Source: Epiperipatus broadwayi (lineage: Eukaryota > Onychophora > Udeonychophora > Euonychophora > Peripatidae). Taken from it: a stretch of 64,000 bases of DNA. This document shows, piece by piece, positions 47,161 through 58,987 of the stretch. The notes beneath the pieces are model-generated. The model did not search any database, had not been told where the DNA came from, and was given only the letters and a program-made list of their open reading frames with translations. Both the position numbers and the translations under genes were made by a program. Every line of letters starts with the position of its first letter. The stretch's first letter is position 1. Location: contig JAQFVV010006221.1 in NCBI GenBank assembly GCA_028023455.1, positions 5,189,011-5,253,010 of the forward strand. The letters run 5' to 3'.

Positions 47161-47751
47161 AATAATGTGAAGGAAAATAGTAATAAAACTAGAAAGGATA
47201 GTGAAAGATGTGGATGGAGAATGAATGATAAGAAGAATATAAAATAAAAGTAGGAGAAATCATGGAAGAGTTTGTTGGAGATGAATATAAAGAGTGGTAT
47301 GATGAAGTAGAAGAAGTGACAAATAGGGTTTTAGGTGAGAATATTCATTAGAATAAAAATAATAGAAAAGTGAGAATTAGTAAAAGTGTAAAAGAAAGGG
47401 AAAAAGCATGCAGAGAATATAAATGCCCTCTTAAAAACATAGATAGTGATAATGTTAATGTGAAAATATATTTAAAAAAAAAAGTTGGCTAAAATAGATA
47501 ATTATATAGAGAGAATGAAATTAAATAGTAAATTATTGGAGGATATTAATAAAAGCAGAAGAGATGGAAGTAAAAAATTTTGGAAATATTTGAATAAAGT
47601 GAATGTAAGGGAGAAATAGTATTATTAGATGATGACGAAAAAGTGTGTAGATCTAGAGAAGAATTGGAAACAATCTTAAATAATTACATAATGGATTTAG
47701 AAAAGATGTTAGATGTGAAGGACAGAATGATAACAAACATAAAAGCATATA

Positions 47752-49123
47752 AACTATTTATTTTATATACCACGATGTTTATAAACTGTAATATTAATAA
47801 CATCATTAAGCTATTGCACATGTACTTTGTAGATTTTTAACAATAAATGAATACTCCCACTTCAAACACAAGATAAGTCTTTGGAAAAGATAGAATGAAT
47901 CCATTTATCTCTTCGAACCCAAATGCTTATTTATGGCAAATTTTAAGTATTTGAAAGTGAGAGCATGAAGATATTAAACAATCACTTTAAATTACTTTTT
48001 ACATGCTTGAATGAATGAAGCTGACAAAATTTACTAGAATTTATGATAGTCATTCTTATTTGAAATTAAATGTATGTAAATAAACTATTTATTTTATATA
48101 GCGTGATGTTTATAAACTGTAATATTAGTAACAGCATTAAGCTATTGCACATGCGCTTTGAAGATTTTTAACAATAAATGAATACTCCCACTTCAAACAC
48201 AAGATAAGTCTTTGGAAAAGATAGAATGAATCCATCTATCTTTTCGAACCCAAACACTTATGTATGGGCAAATCTTAAGTATTTGAAAGTGAGAGCGTGA
48301 AGATATTAAACAATCACTTTAAATTACTTTTTACATGCTTGAATGAATGACGATGGTGAAATTTACTAGAATTTACGATACGTCATTCTTATTTGAAATT
48401 AAATGTATGTAAATAAACTATTTATTTTATATAGCGTGATGTTTATAAACTGTAATATTAGTAACAGCATTAAGCTATTGCACATGCGCTTTGAAGATTT
48501 TTAACAATAAATGAATACTCCCACTTCAAACACAAGATAAGTCTTTGGAAAAGATAGAATGAATCCATCTATCTTTTCGAACCCAAACGCTTATGTATGG
48601 GCAAATCTTAAGTATTTGAAAGTGAGAGCGTGAAGATATTAAACAATCACTTTAAATTACTTTTTACATGCTTGAATGAATGACGATGGTGAAATTTACT
48701 AGAATTTACGATACGTCATTCTTATTTGAAATTAAATGTATGTAAATAAACTATTTATTTTATATAGCGTGATGTTTATAAACTGTAATATTAATAACAG
48801 CATTAAGCTATTGCACATAAATAAATAGTTTATTTACATACATTTAATTTCAAACAAGAATGATGTATCGTAAATTCTAGTAAATTTCGCCAGCGTCATT
48901 CATTCAAGCATGTAAAAAGTAATTTAAAGTGATTGTTTAATATCTTCACGCTCTCACTTTGAAATGCTTTAAGATTTGCCCATACATAAGTGTTTGGGTT
49001 CAAAAAGATAGATGGATTCATTCTATCTTTTCCAAAGACTTACCTTGTGTTTGAAGTGGGAGTATTCATTTATTGTTAAAAATCTACATAGCGCATGTGC
49101 AATAGCTTAATGCTGTTATTAAT
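47752..49123. mobile_element. trimeric 333-bp tandem element with inverted terminal unit
   Basis: A perfect 13-bp duplication ATAAAAGCATATA (47739-47751, 49124-49136) brackets 1372 bp. Three direct units start near 47769, 48101, 48434 (next boundary 48767; GCGTGATGTTTATAAACTG recurs every ~333 bp), followed by an inverted unit (about 48818-49123). Each unit has the hairpin GAATGACG...CGTCATTC and the conserved ATGTATGGGCAAATCTTAAG. The LINE reading frame resumes after the insertion. No hammerhead was recognised. The same family occurs at 35438-36041. Confidence 0.88.
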
Positions 49124-49139
49124 ATAAAAGCATATAATA

Positions 49140-50170
49140 ATGAAAATATTAGGTTTACAGAAAATGAATTGAATGAGGCAAGGGAGAAATTGAAAAGTGG
49201 AAAGGCAGGAAGTTTAGATGGATGGGCAACAAAGATGGTGATGAATTTAGGAAATAGGACAAAATTAAATCTGTTATCATGTTTTAATAAGATAGCACAG
49301 AAGACAGAATTTTCAGATATCTGGAATAATACAAGAGTAAGGCTACTATTTAAAGGAAAGGGTAAGGATCATAGAAAATGAAACAATTATAGACCAATAA
49401 CGGTAACATCAGTGTTATATAAAGTTTTTGCATATATGGTGGCTGGAAGGGTGGCAAAATGGATGGAAGAAAATAATATAGTGGGCGAAATGCAAGGAGG
49501 TTTTCAATCAGATAGGCGCGTAGGAGATAGTTTATTTGTAGTTACACAACCTATAGATATGTGTACGAATACAGATACACAGTTATATATGGTTTTTATA
49601 GATATAGAGAAGACATGATAGGTAAATAGAAATAGATTATGAATAAGTTTAGTAAATTTGGGAATGAATGGAACTTTAGTGGATCTTATTAAGTGATTGT
49701 ATGAAAATAATTACTATATGTATCAGTTAGGAAATATAGAATCAGTTAGAGTTGAAAGTGGGGTGGGACTAAGGCAAGAATGCCTTATGTCACTCATTTT
49801 GTTTTTGTTATATTTGAGAGAAATGGAGAGAGCAATAGAAAGACTAGGAAGAGGGATAGAGATACCATTAATAGATGTCAAGGGGGTATATATTATCAGG
49901 TCTTTTATTGACTGATGATATGTTCTTGTGCACAGAAAGTAGGGAAGATATGAAAGGTAAGCTGAAGATGTGCACAAGGATGGGTAAAGAGATGGGTATT
50001 AAATTTACTGAAGTAAAATCAAAAATAATGATGATAAATGCTGGGGAAAGAGAAGAGAAAGAATTTTTATTGGGGGATATAAAGTTAAATGTGGTGAATA
50101 GATATAACTATTTGGGAATCATCTTAATAATCAGAGAAATTGCTTGGATGAAAAAGGATTGATAAAAAAA
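49140..50170 (+). pseudogene. reverse transcriptase domain of the esterase-type LINE
   Basis: Conserved blocks in order: NEAREKLKSGKAGSLDGWAT, RVRLLFKGKGKDHRK (RT1), NNYRPITVTSVLYKVFAYMV (RT2), GGFQSDRRVGDSLFV, YMVFIDIEKT (RT3, F.D.EKA), ESVRVESGVGLRQECLMS (RT4), then LTDDMFLCTESREDM for the catalytic xxDD (about 49910) and KSKIMMINAGERE, NRYNYLGI. Single stops or shifts separate the blocks (49380, 49617, 49690, 49905). It is close enough to a working gene that the element died comparatively late, before or during the nested insertions. Confidence 0.85.
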
Positions 50171-51000
50171 AATTCATAATAAATATGATGTAGTAACAAT
50201 TGTATGGAAAGGAGTGGCAGTAGCAGGGTTAATTTATGATAACGATGCATTATGTGTTAGCAAGAATGTGTTAGATTACTTAGAAAAAGTGCAAAGAGAA
50301 GTAGGAAGATGGGCCTTAGATGCAAATGTTTGGATGGCAAAGCAGGCAATTCAAAGAGAAATTGAATGATCAAGTTTTATATGAGTGATGCAAAAAACAA
50401 AATGAAAGTATTCTGTAGATTGCAATTTATGGATAGTAAGAGAATAGTCAAAATAATATTTAATTGGGTTATGAATAAAAGACAGCAAACGCGATGGGTG
50501 AGATATAGTATGGTATGCAGAAGATTTGGATAAAGGCTTTATGTCAGTATACTTGTACAAAAGATTTGTTGATTGTGTTAGAAGTATTGTTGAGTATTAT
50601 AATGGCAAAGAATAGGATAGAAGAATAGATGTTTTAGTAAAAAAATAGGGAGCTGGAGAGAATGGTGAACTAATATGAAGAATAAAAAGAGTTTAAATAT
50701 ATATAGAACTAAACAGAATATTGGGTGTGTGTTAATTTACAATAATAGCAAGGAAAATAGTTTACTGTTTAAGGCTCAAACAGGATCGTTAACTACAAGG
50801 GAATATATACATAAATGGAGAAATGAGAATGATTTTAGTTTGCAAGTTATGTAAGGAAGGCATGGAACATATTGGGCATCTGTTAATTGAATGTAAATGC
50901 TTACAAGCAGATTGGGTACAAATAATGAATTTGTGGGAGAATAAATATAAATAAAGTTATTATACAGAAAGTGGGTTTTTGGTTTTTATGCTGGGTTTGG
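50171..51000 (+). pseudogene. C-terminal region of the LINE with CCHC-like finger
   Basis: GLIYDNDALCVSKNVLDYLE and REVGRWALDANVWMAKQAIQ follow the RT thumb. Near 50840 comes LVCKLCKEGMEHIGHLLIEC, a CxxC...H...C nucleic-acid-binding finger typical of LINE C-termini. Frame breaks are present. Confidence 0.65.
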
Positions 51001-51490
51001 AAAAAGGGGAATCTAGAATATAAAGGCCATAGAGTGAACAAAGATGATATTCTGGAAATTATATGGAGCAGGATAGAGAATAGGGGGAAAACGGTGGAGA
51101 ATAGAAAAGAAAGGTAAAGTAGCTAATGGGTTTCTCTGGGTATAGTAGCTGAGAGACTCCTGACTTTGACAAAAGAGTAGTCACATCACATCACAATGGT
51201 TTCTCAAGAAATATTATATTAAAGTTTTACTGATGAGAATCTTAAATTATACACATCTATATACTTCACAGAAAACAGAGATTCATAAGAATCATCAATT
51301 AGCAAGAGCGATAACAGTAAACTTACATTCAAGATTGATCTAACATACAAACAAATTTATTAACAGTTCAGTTATAATACTATTCACATAAACTTTAATT
51401 ACTCTTTTATGTTAACATATATTTCATTTGACATTGGATAGCTATGAATATTATAAAAAAATCTTATATTATTAATTCCGTATCTAGTGT

Positions 51491-51788
51491 TCAATAATGA
51501 AATTAAAACCAACAATATCCATATATATCATTAAAATAAATCAAAATCGCATATATAAATTCAGTAATTACAAAATAATTGACTATATCATAACAATACA
51601 ATAAATAAAAGAAATTACATTCATTTTGACATACATATAATTGTAAAAAAAAAAAAAATGAATATAATTTATTTTATTTATTGTATTGTTATAATATAGT
51701 CAACTATTTTGTAATTACTGGATTTATATACGTGGGTTTTGATTTATTTTAATGGTTTATATGGGTATTGTTTTAATTTCATTATTGA
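51491..51788. repeat. palindromic repeat, arms about 118 bp
   Basis: The left arm (51491-51609) and right arm (51673-51788) are complementary from TCAATAATGAAATTAAAACC / its complement through GTAATTACAAAATA.TTGAC.. to CAATACAATAAATAAA, with scattered mismatches and a loop of about 63 bp. It is a foldback MITE or an old inverted insertion. No target duplication was identified. It lies 300 bp beyond the LINE 3' end. Confidence 0.7.
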
Positions 51789-54700
51789 AAATGATTTTTA
51801 TGTCTGAAATAGTTCTTTAGTGTAATAGATTATTAACATTTGAAAAGGGCACCAAATCAGGTGCTGAAAAAGGTTTTTAATATATAAAAAAATTTGATAT
51901 TTATATAGCTGTTGTAAAGAATTTATTATTTTTTGATTATTATTTTAATTATTAGATATGTGCTTGTCATTTCAAGATGTACGCATTTACGTATTTCGTT
52001 TTTGGTTTGAAAGAGCAGACAATAATAAATAAAACTAAATTAAATTTGAATATACATAATGTAGAGGCTATCACAAAATCAGCTTTCTATAATACGCATC
52101 CAATCCTATGCCATTTTAAAAGTACAACAATATAATAAACCTCATAAAATGTAGAGCACCAATCAAAACATTATGCAAGTGATTACACACAAAATTAAAA
52201 CTCAAGCATGGAAAGTATATGATGGAGAGATATGCTTCTAAAAACCCAGAGGACAAATCACCTAAAATCAAAAACTCGAATGTGGAAATTGTATGTTCAA
52301 TGGAAAGTAAATATATATAGAATTCAAGTGTGGCAGATAAAATATCTTCAGAATCTATGTGTAAATGCACATATTTATGCTCTAATCCTTAATTTCACAA
52401 GCAAATGTGATGAAAATAAATGGCAAGCTGCTTAAAAGTTCTGAGTAAAATAAAATCAACCTACTAAACTATATATGTATTTGTGCATATTGGCATCATC
52501 CATACATATCTTTATTTCCATTAATTTATAAATCCATTATTCAAATGATTTTAGATATCTTTAGAGAGATAAATTTTGTAAAAACTAAATCTTTTATATA
52601 TATATATTTATTTTAAAAAAAAAAAAAACAAATTAATTCTTAGGAGAAAGATTGATTTAACATTTACTTTTTATCTACAATTAATTTTTAAGAAAACTTA
52701 AGTAACCATATATATATTTATCACTTTTAAATGTTCAGAGGCATATTTCATATATATATATGTTAGATTTTATCCTAAACCCAAAGAAAGTATTATAAGG
52801 TATAAGTAAAATGCAAAGAGTTACCATTGGAAAAAAAAAAGGATAAAATAAATATTCAAAATTGCATAATTTAATTACAAATTAATTGATATTGCAACGG
52901 AACAGGTCCTGGCCTTACATAGCAGTATGCTTGATAGGTCATCAGAGTGAATGAGAAAGCATATCTAGAGTTCCTAAACTTCTAGGCTCATAACCACCCT
53001 GATTTCAATCTGAGGAGATGATGTGCTTGCATATGAACATATCTTTGATACGTCCACATACATTTACACTTCTTCTCCATCCCTACATTCCATTTATCCC
53101 AGAATTCAAGCTTAGGAAGAATATGCACAATATTCTACTGCAAGGAATATTCATATTATCTTTATTGCATCGAGTGTGTGATAAATTGATAAATGAATAA
53201 AGAAAAACACAACCATCTTTAATTTGTAATCATATGTTTAACAGATTTATTCACACTTATTACAATGTATTCAATGAGAAAATGTAACAATAGCAATTTA
53301 TTCATTTAGATATCTAAGACTATTCTTTGATCAGTATGTGTGATATTTATTAATTCAATCCCTCTTTTCCCCTCAAAGAATAATCATTCAATATCAATCC
53401 CAGAAAAATTTTAAAACTTGTTATTATTTACATATACTTGCTTGCTAATACTTGCTAATTTAGAATTTAGTAAATCATAATTCTTTGTTTCCAACATATT
53501 TACAGATTGATTCATATTAGATAATGTTGTAATAATTTTGCCCCCCCCCCCCATTTTATTATGATTTATTTCTATAATAATAGAAAAGACCATTCATGGT
53601 AGAAGTTTTTAATCCAATATACTGAAAAAAATAAGTAAATGACAAAATGATTAGTATCAACAAACAAACAACAAATAATGGTATAACTGTACAAGTGTTG
53701 GTATTTAGTGTTGGAAAATATAAAGTCCTGTTATTAACCCTGGTGATGATCTAATTCATCCGCAAGCAAGTTCATACCTGACCTTATATTTTATTTCAAT
53801 TTAAAATTAAGCTAGTAATATTTCCCCCCTTTCTTATATATCCCCATTAACCTATGTTAAAGGAAAGAGAAAAAATAAATAAATAGATAAATAAAATTAA
53901 TCATATGAGGTCAACTTAAGATAAATCAAGAGTCCATAAAGGAAAATTTTCTAAGAAGATTATGTGTATCCTTATTTCTACAGTTCATGATCCAATTGGT
54001 TAGGTTCGAATGTCTTGGAATGTGCATGATGGTGATCCGAATTTCCCTTCCTGTATAGTATGCTTTGAATGGTTAAGTTCATATTTTCAGATCTCAGTAG
54101 TTGGTAGTGCTTTCAGCATAGATGAATAGATGCTGTTTCGAGTTGAATTCGTTTTGCGGTTACAGCTTTATGGGTGATGAATCTCTTATGAGATAACTTT
54201 ATACTTAAGCAGCACATGGTTATATGTATATCTTTCTAAGTAGTTAATTAGAGTCTTTGAGTTTGTTGAACAGATAGATCTTGACGCTGGAATCTCAAGT
54301 TAGAAGATAACTCTCTGACTAAAGATTGAAAATCTTGAAGTACCGAATAAACTTAAAGTGATTTCTGGGATTTCTAATTTAAAATTCTTTAGTTTTCTGA
54401 ATTTAAATCCATCTGCTTTTATTTTAGATTTTATCCGTCTTCAATAAAATCTTCTAGTTTGAGGTTTTACTTTGATGGCTTCTGATCTTTATCTTCGAAC
54501 GACAAGTTCGATTGTGAGTTGCAAAATATACGTGCTACTTAGCCAACAAGAGTTTTGGATCGATTTTTTAAAAGGAAGTTTGTTAGTATATATGTACTGT
54601 TGGTCACCAAAATGAAATTGTTCTTTTTAAGTGTTGAATCGGCTCTTAAAATAGTGAGTTTGATATCATGCGTGGATTTGATTATTTATGACATGTGTTA

Positions 54701-56131
54701 TAATTTATATATATGTGGTGAATTAATAACAAAATTTTATTTATTATTTCTTTCCTTTACAGTGTTGTGATTTTATTGCTTGCATCTAAATTTGATCACT
54801 TTTTTTTTTTATATTGTTATAATATATGTATATCAAACAATAGTTCACGAAAGGTTTTATAATAAGTTAAATGTAAATAATTAAGTTTTACATGTTTAGT
54901 TTGGGTTATGGATTTTATCACCCATTGGTTTAGCTTTTAATTATGTCAACAATTAAGTATTGTCTTATCTCAAATGCTTGTAAACATTTTTATTTTTCAG
55001 GAGTACATACTCTTTATACATATAACTTGTGGTACATTATATGTAGAAAATGTTGTTATGGTGGGTATTGGTGTTGAAGTAGATAAGGGTGTTTAATGGT
55101 TTTTGGTGGGGTATAAGATCTCCTCTTATAATAATAAATGTAATAATGCTCAAGGCTAAATGAGGGATTCCATCTTTATTGTTAAAAGAAGGTTGCCTTG
55201 ATAACCGGTTGAGATTTTTGATTGTTATTGATATTGGGATTGTTCAAGTGTTGACTAATGATTGGCTTGTAGTAGTAAGAGTCTCTAATTTTATTAAATT
55301 ATTATTCATGAACTGGGTAAAATTGTTACTTTAAATTTATAGATGGCTGAGAAAAAATTGTTTCTGAAATGAAATTAGGATTAAATTTATATACATTTTA
55401 ACTCTTGAAGTGATGAACTTTTTTGTCATTCATTTGTGAAATATATTATTAACAATTTTTTCAGATATTTAATCACAATTGAGTTTTCCATTTCAGGGTA
55501 AAGTTTATATTAAACTTGGTTACCTTTATTATTATGAAATGTGTCTGTTTGTAGTTGTAATGTTATATATGTGTGGCTGTTTGACACTAAGTTGGATTTA
55601 TTTCAGCAGATAGAGCTAGGTATCCAGGTTATGGTATCCATATTTGGGAACTTCATTAGTTACTTTAGCAATACATGATGGTTGCTTCAAATGCTAGAAG
55701 AGGTTTTTTTGAAATACATGGTAACAACAAGAATGATCTTGGTTAATAGCAGAGATGGCAAAACAATAAAAATTATTTTTGAGGTTCTGCACAATTTTTT
55801 TTATCAGGATAAGCCAGTAGTTATTTTTAATTAAATCCATATTTATACAAAATTCCTTAGATTAAAAAAACATGTTGAATAGCATTACAACTAGTTTATC
55901 TTAATCTCTAAAAATATTTTTAATTGAAATTTTAAAATATTTGCAAAACACCAAATAAAACTTAATTTTGAAGATCAAAGAATTTACTTTAATACTGCAA
56001 TAAACTATATCAATTTTTTTCTTAATTAATCTGATCTTTTAGTTATAATTAACTAAACTTTGTTTAAAATAATCTACTTTCTTTATTAAAGAAAATTATG
56101 TGATTTCATACCTATAACTTGACTAACTTTA
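51789..56131. other. PTTG1IP intron, largely unassigned
   Basis: The sequence is AT-rich with a less biased, T/G-richer part at 53950-55720 that has no recognised reading frame or repeat ends. A run of ten C at 53541-53550 and ATATAT tracts occur. I see no gene. Confidence 0.4.
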
Positions 56132-56139
56132 CCTTAAGT

Positions 56140-56438
56140 CAGCGGTCCCCAACCTTTTTGCACTTAAGAGCACATTCTATAATACCAGCCAGGTGGCGGG
56201 CACCATTTATTTTTTCAATGTAAATTTATAGTTGGATATTGTTAATAATAGACTCTTTTACGCTGTAAAAGTATAGTATGACCTACAATTTGATTACAAT
56301 ATAATACAATAATTTATAAGAAATCTTAAAAATTAAATTTGTGTCAGATAAATAATTTTTATAGTGTTCGGATAGCGATGAGCACACGTAAAATGTTCTG
56401 TGGGCGCCATGGTGCCCGCAGGCATAGGGTTGGGGACG
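56140..56438. mobile_element. hAT-type miniature element, second copy
   Basis: CAGCGGTCCCCAACC at the left and GGTTGGGGACG at the right (last four bases lost) are flanked by a perfect 8-bp duplication CCTTAAGT (56132-56139, 56439-56446). Internally it matches 28064-28462 (CCAGGTGGCGGGCACCATTT, AGCACACGTAAAATG, GGGCGCCATGGTGCCC) with about 90 bp deleted. Confidence 0.92.
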
Positions 56439-56446
56439 CCTTAAGT

Positions 56447-57514
56447 GAATGTCTTTTAAAACTAAATCAAAAATAAACTCTTATCTTTTATTTTTGAATT
56501 CACATTTTTTTCCTATGCATGTGTTAATTATAAAATCTAAATCTAATTTATGATTACCAACTATTTCTATTTTCTTAAATATAAATTGAGATAAGCAATC
56601 TATCACATCATATATAAATATACACAAAAAGCATAAAGTAAGTTTTTATTGTAAAAAAATAAATAAATATATATATTATTTTTAATCTTTTGTTAACAAA
56701 AATATTATTATAGATCTTGTAAAGAAAGTTGAAAATTTTATCAAGAAGGAATTAATAATATGCAAACAATTTATTAAGCTTATAATAGATTTGTAATTAG
56801 TTATACTTCTTAAAGTTAATAATAAAAAATGTAAGTAAAGTTGATATTTATGTTAATAGTGAGGATATGTGTGATGGATGGTAAAACATTCTCAATTAAC
56901 ATGGTTAATTACGTCTTTTTGGGATAAAGATAATAGATCTATAAAAAGTTCATAGTTTATTGTTCTGATGAGACACTCTTCAAAATTAAAAATAAAATTT
57001 GAAGAAGTCACATAAAAATTTGAATTTTATATTGTTCCTTAATAGTTCTATAAGTGATTAGATAAAACTTTTGATATAAAAGAAGCAATAATAGATCAGG
57101 CTGGCCATCTTTACTTTCATTTATATTCTTTGCTTTAGACTTATAAAACAATGATCAAATATTGAATATATATATTTTCTCAGCTTTATATAATTTGAAG
57201 ATAACATTATTAATATTTTGTATTGAAATTTTAATAAATTGAAAATTTGAGAAGCTAATAAAGTGATTTTTGTATATTAAAATACTTATATATATTTATA
57301 TTTATTGTAAGTAAAGTCATGTTTTTGTTGTTGTTGTTTATTATTACAGATGCTATAAATATACTCACAAGATTTTAAAAACTATTGATAATATCAATAA
57401 TAAAATTAATGAATAATGTTAATATATATTAGCAATATTTAATTTTTTAAGTGAAATTTAAATTTACTTTGTGAAGTTATAACAGTTTTTTAAAAAAAAT
57501 AAATTTACTTGTAG
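56447..57514. other. PTTG1IP intron, no recognised element
   Basis: AT-rich. No conserved block was seen. It ends with TTTACTTGTAG at the next exon. Confidence 0.5.
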
Positions 57515-57561
57515 GCGTGCTGAAAGAAAAATCAAAAATGATGAAATAAGAAGAAAATATG
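57515..57561 (+). CDS. PTTG1IP: PTTG1IP homologue, exon ending in DEIRRKYG
   Basis: The 47-nt exon lies between ACTTGTAG and GTAAGT, phase 2 to phase 1. The joined codon gives Lys, then RAERKIKNDEIRRKY and the first base of Gly. This equals the RRAE.K...DEIRKKYG block that closes the coiled coil of PTTG1IP in vertebrates and is the best conserved cytosolic segment. After it the family normally has only a dozen or so residues ending in a tyrosine-containing sorting motif (NPYxRF). That last part was not found and is probably beyond the window or in a small exon (see 58979-58987). Confidence 0.92.
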
Positions 57562-58272
57562 GTAAGTTATGATTGTTTTTAGTGTGTAATATACCTAAAT
57601 GATATATATATATACTTTAGTTAATTACAAAAATAAAAAATTTCAAATAACTTGTGGAATTATATAAATCCTTACTTTATTAAGATTACTTTCTTTATAT
57701 AATGTGTTAATAAAATATTTGTGCTCCAAAAATAATGATTCTGTTATTGCAGGTTATCAACTGTTTATTTAATTGGGTGTGGATGTTACTTTGATTATCG
57801 AAAGAAAGTCTTGTGATTTATCAATATAAAAATTATTTTTATGAAATAATTGTCATTAAGAGAATGTGTGTAGGTTGAGAAATATTAGATTGCTCTTTTT
57901 ATTTCCTAGTTTTTATGTGATATTTATGATACAGATTATTAATGAAGCAGTAATATATATGTGCTTAAGCCAATAAACAGCACATGATCAATATGTATAG
58001 TGAGTTTTGCCTGTTTTAATATATGTGCTTACTGTACAAAGACTTGTGTCTGCCATGTCCATAATCTGGGCTGGATTCAAATTCTGACTAGGTAAAATTT
58101 GACTTTTTTTTTTCAGTTTCTAATCTGTTTAGGATTTTTCCCCTCAAATAACGAGTATTAGTCAAAAAATGATTATCTATATATTTTTAGCTAAAGGCTA
58201 AATCAAGAATGAAAAAATCACTCATATGGTTTTAAAGTAGAGTAAATAGAATGAATTCCTATACAAAATGTA

Positions 58273-58762
58273 ATATATAGATCCCAAAACAAACTCTTAA
58301 CAAGCTTTGAGTATGTTCTCAACCCCAGACCTGTTTCTGCATCTAGCGTCATCAGTGAGGTGCCAGGATATTCATTAGATTAATTAAAAATACTAGGACA
58401 AGCCCAGCACTTTATCTAATGTATAACTACTGAGAAGAAAATCTGAAACTTTCAGACATCCATGTCTAAAAATCTAGCTATCTAACTGAAATAGCCATAT
58501 GGGACTGAACTAAGTTCAGATACACCATATATTAATAGCTTTAGCAATATAAAATCGCCAAAGCCTCAATAGCAAAAAATAAAATGCTAAAAAAAAAATC
58601 AAGTCAGATGTCACATGTCCTAATTTTAATAAAGCTCGTATTTACAAATATTATATATAGAGTTCGCAAAACAAACTCTTAACAAGCTTTGAGAATACCC
58701 TCAAACCCAGACCGGTTTCTGCATTAGGTCATGTGACATCTGACTTGATTTTTTTATCATTT
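58273..58762 (-). mobile_element. hammerhead-bearing tandem element, family B
   Basis: A perfect 13-bp duplication TATACAAAATGTA (58260-58272, 58763-58775) brackets 490 bp. AAAACAAACTCTTAACAAGC starts a unit at 58286 and again at 58668, a 382-bp period; the second unit stops inside the ribozyme. The rightmost 30 bases (CATGTGACATCTGACTTGATT) are the inverted complement of 58594-58615, i.e. a short sense tail after a long inverted tandem piece, exactly as in family A. The shared block CATATGGGACTGAACT..GTT links the two families. Confidence 0.85.
58322..58361 (-). ncRNA. type I hammerhead ribozyme (family B)
   Basis: The minus strand reads ACCTCA, CTGATGA (plus 58349-58355), a short stem II GC-TAGAT-GC, GAAAC (58333-58337), AG, GTC (58328-58330), TGGGGT. 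Stem I ACCTCA/TGGGGT pairs over six positions including one G-U, directly abutting core and cleavage site. Helix III is two base pairs (AC/GT). In the adjacent partial unit it is the self-complementary ACCGGT (58711-58716). All invariant core bases are present, and cleavage is expected after the C at 58328. Confidence 0.75.
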
Positions 58763-58978
58763 TATACAAAATGTAGAATTTTATTACTAAGAAAAAAAAT
58801 AATCTGCATTTTTTGTACTAAGAAAATAATTAAGTCTGTAAGAAAATTGTCCTAGTGCAATTTTTATTCTTATTTATTTTTAAATATTATATATTAAAAT
58901 CAAAACAAATTTAATTTTGCTGTTTTTAATTAATTATTGCTCCTTCTTATTAAATTTTTTTTTTCTTTTGCATTTGAG

Positions 58979-58987
58979 GATTGGAAG
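58979..58987 (+). CDS. PTTG1IP: possible 9-nt PTTG1IP microexon
   Basis: A long pyrimidine tract (58953-58970) and CATTTGAG precede GATTGGAAG, followed by GTAAGA. In phase 1 it gives GGA-TTG-GAA-G, i.e. KYG-L-E, matching the KYGL that follows DEIRKKYG in vertebrate homologues, and it keeps phase 1 for a further exon. Nine bases can match by chance. The alternative acceptor at 57752 would instead give KYGYQLFI and a stop. Confidence 0.4.

Larger units (their letters stand above)
45036..51189 (+). mobile_element. esterase-endonuclease-RT LINE, full-length outline, dead
   Basis: This plus-strand non-LTR element has, in order, a charged N-terminal segment, a GDSL/SGNH-like esterase segment (45330-46350), an EEP endonuclease (46570-47160), RT (49140-50170) and a C-terminal CCHC-like finger (about 50840). 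The 3' end is an ACATC-type repeat (51170-51189). It is disrupted by two nested insertions (45676-46228 and 47752-49123) and many stops. Another 3' fragment of the family is at 23247-23384. Esterase domains are known in CR1- and L2-like LINEs. I infer that neighbourhood but cannot place the clade. Confidence 0.8.

Noticed and set aside
47769-49123. Hammerhead in the 333-bp units (GAATGACG...GAAATTT region)
   Set aside because: Invariant core positions are not met on either strand (no CTGANGA), despite a strong hairpin.
53541-53550. Run of ten C bases
   Set aside because: Isolated homopolymer without structure around it; length may be a sequencing or assembly artefact.
57753-57772. Alternative terminal PTTG1IP exon (GYQLFI then stop), with AATAAA about 200 bp downstream
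   Set aside because: Acceptor and phase are usable, but the peptide does not resemble the conserved KYGL...NPY end of the family. Kept only as an alternative to the microexon.
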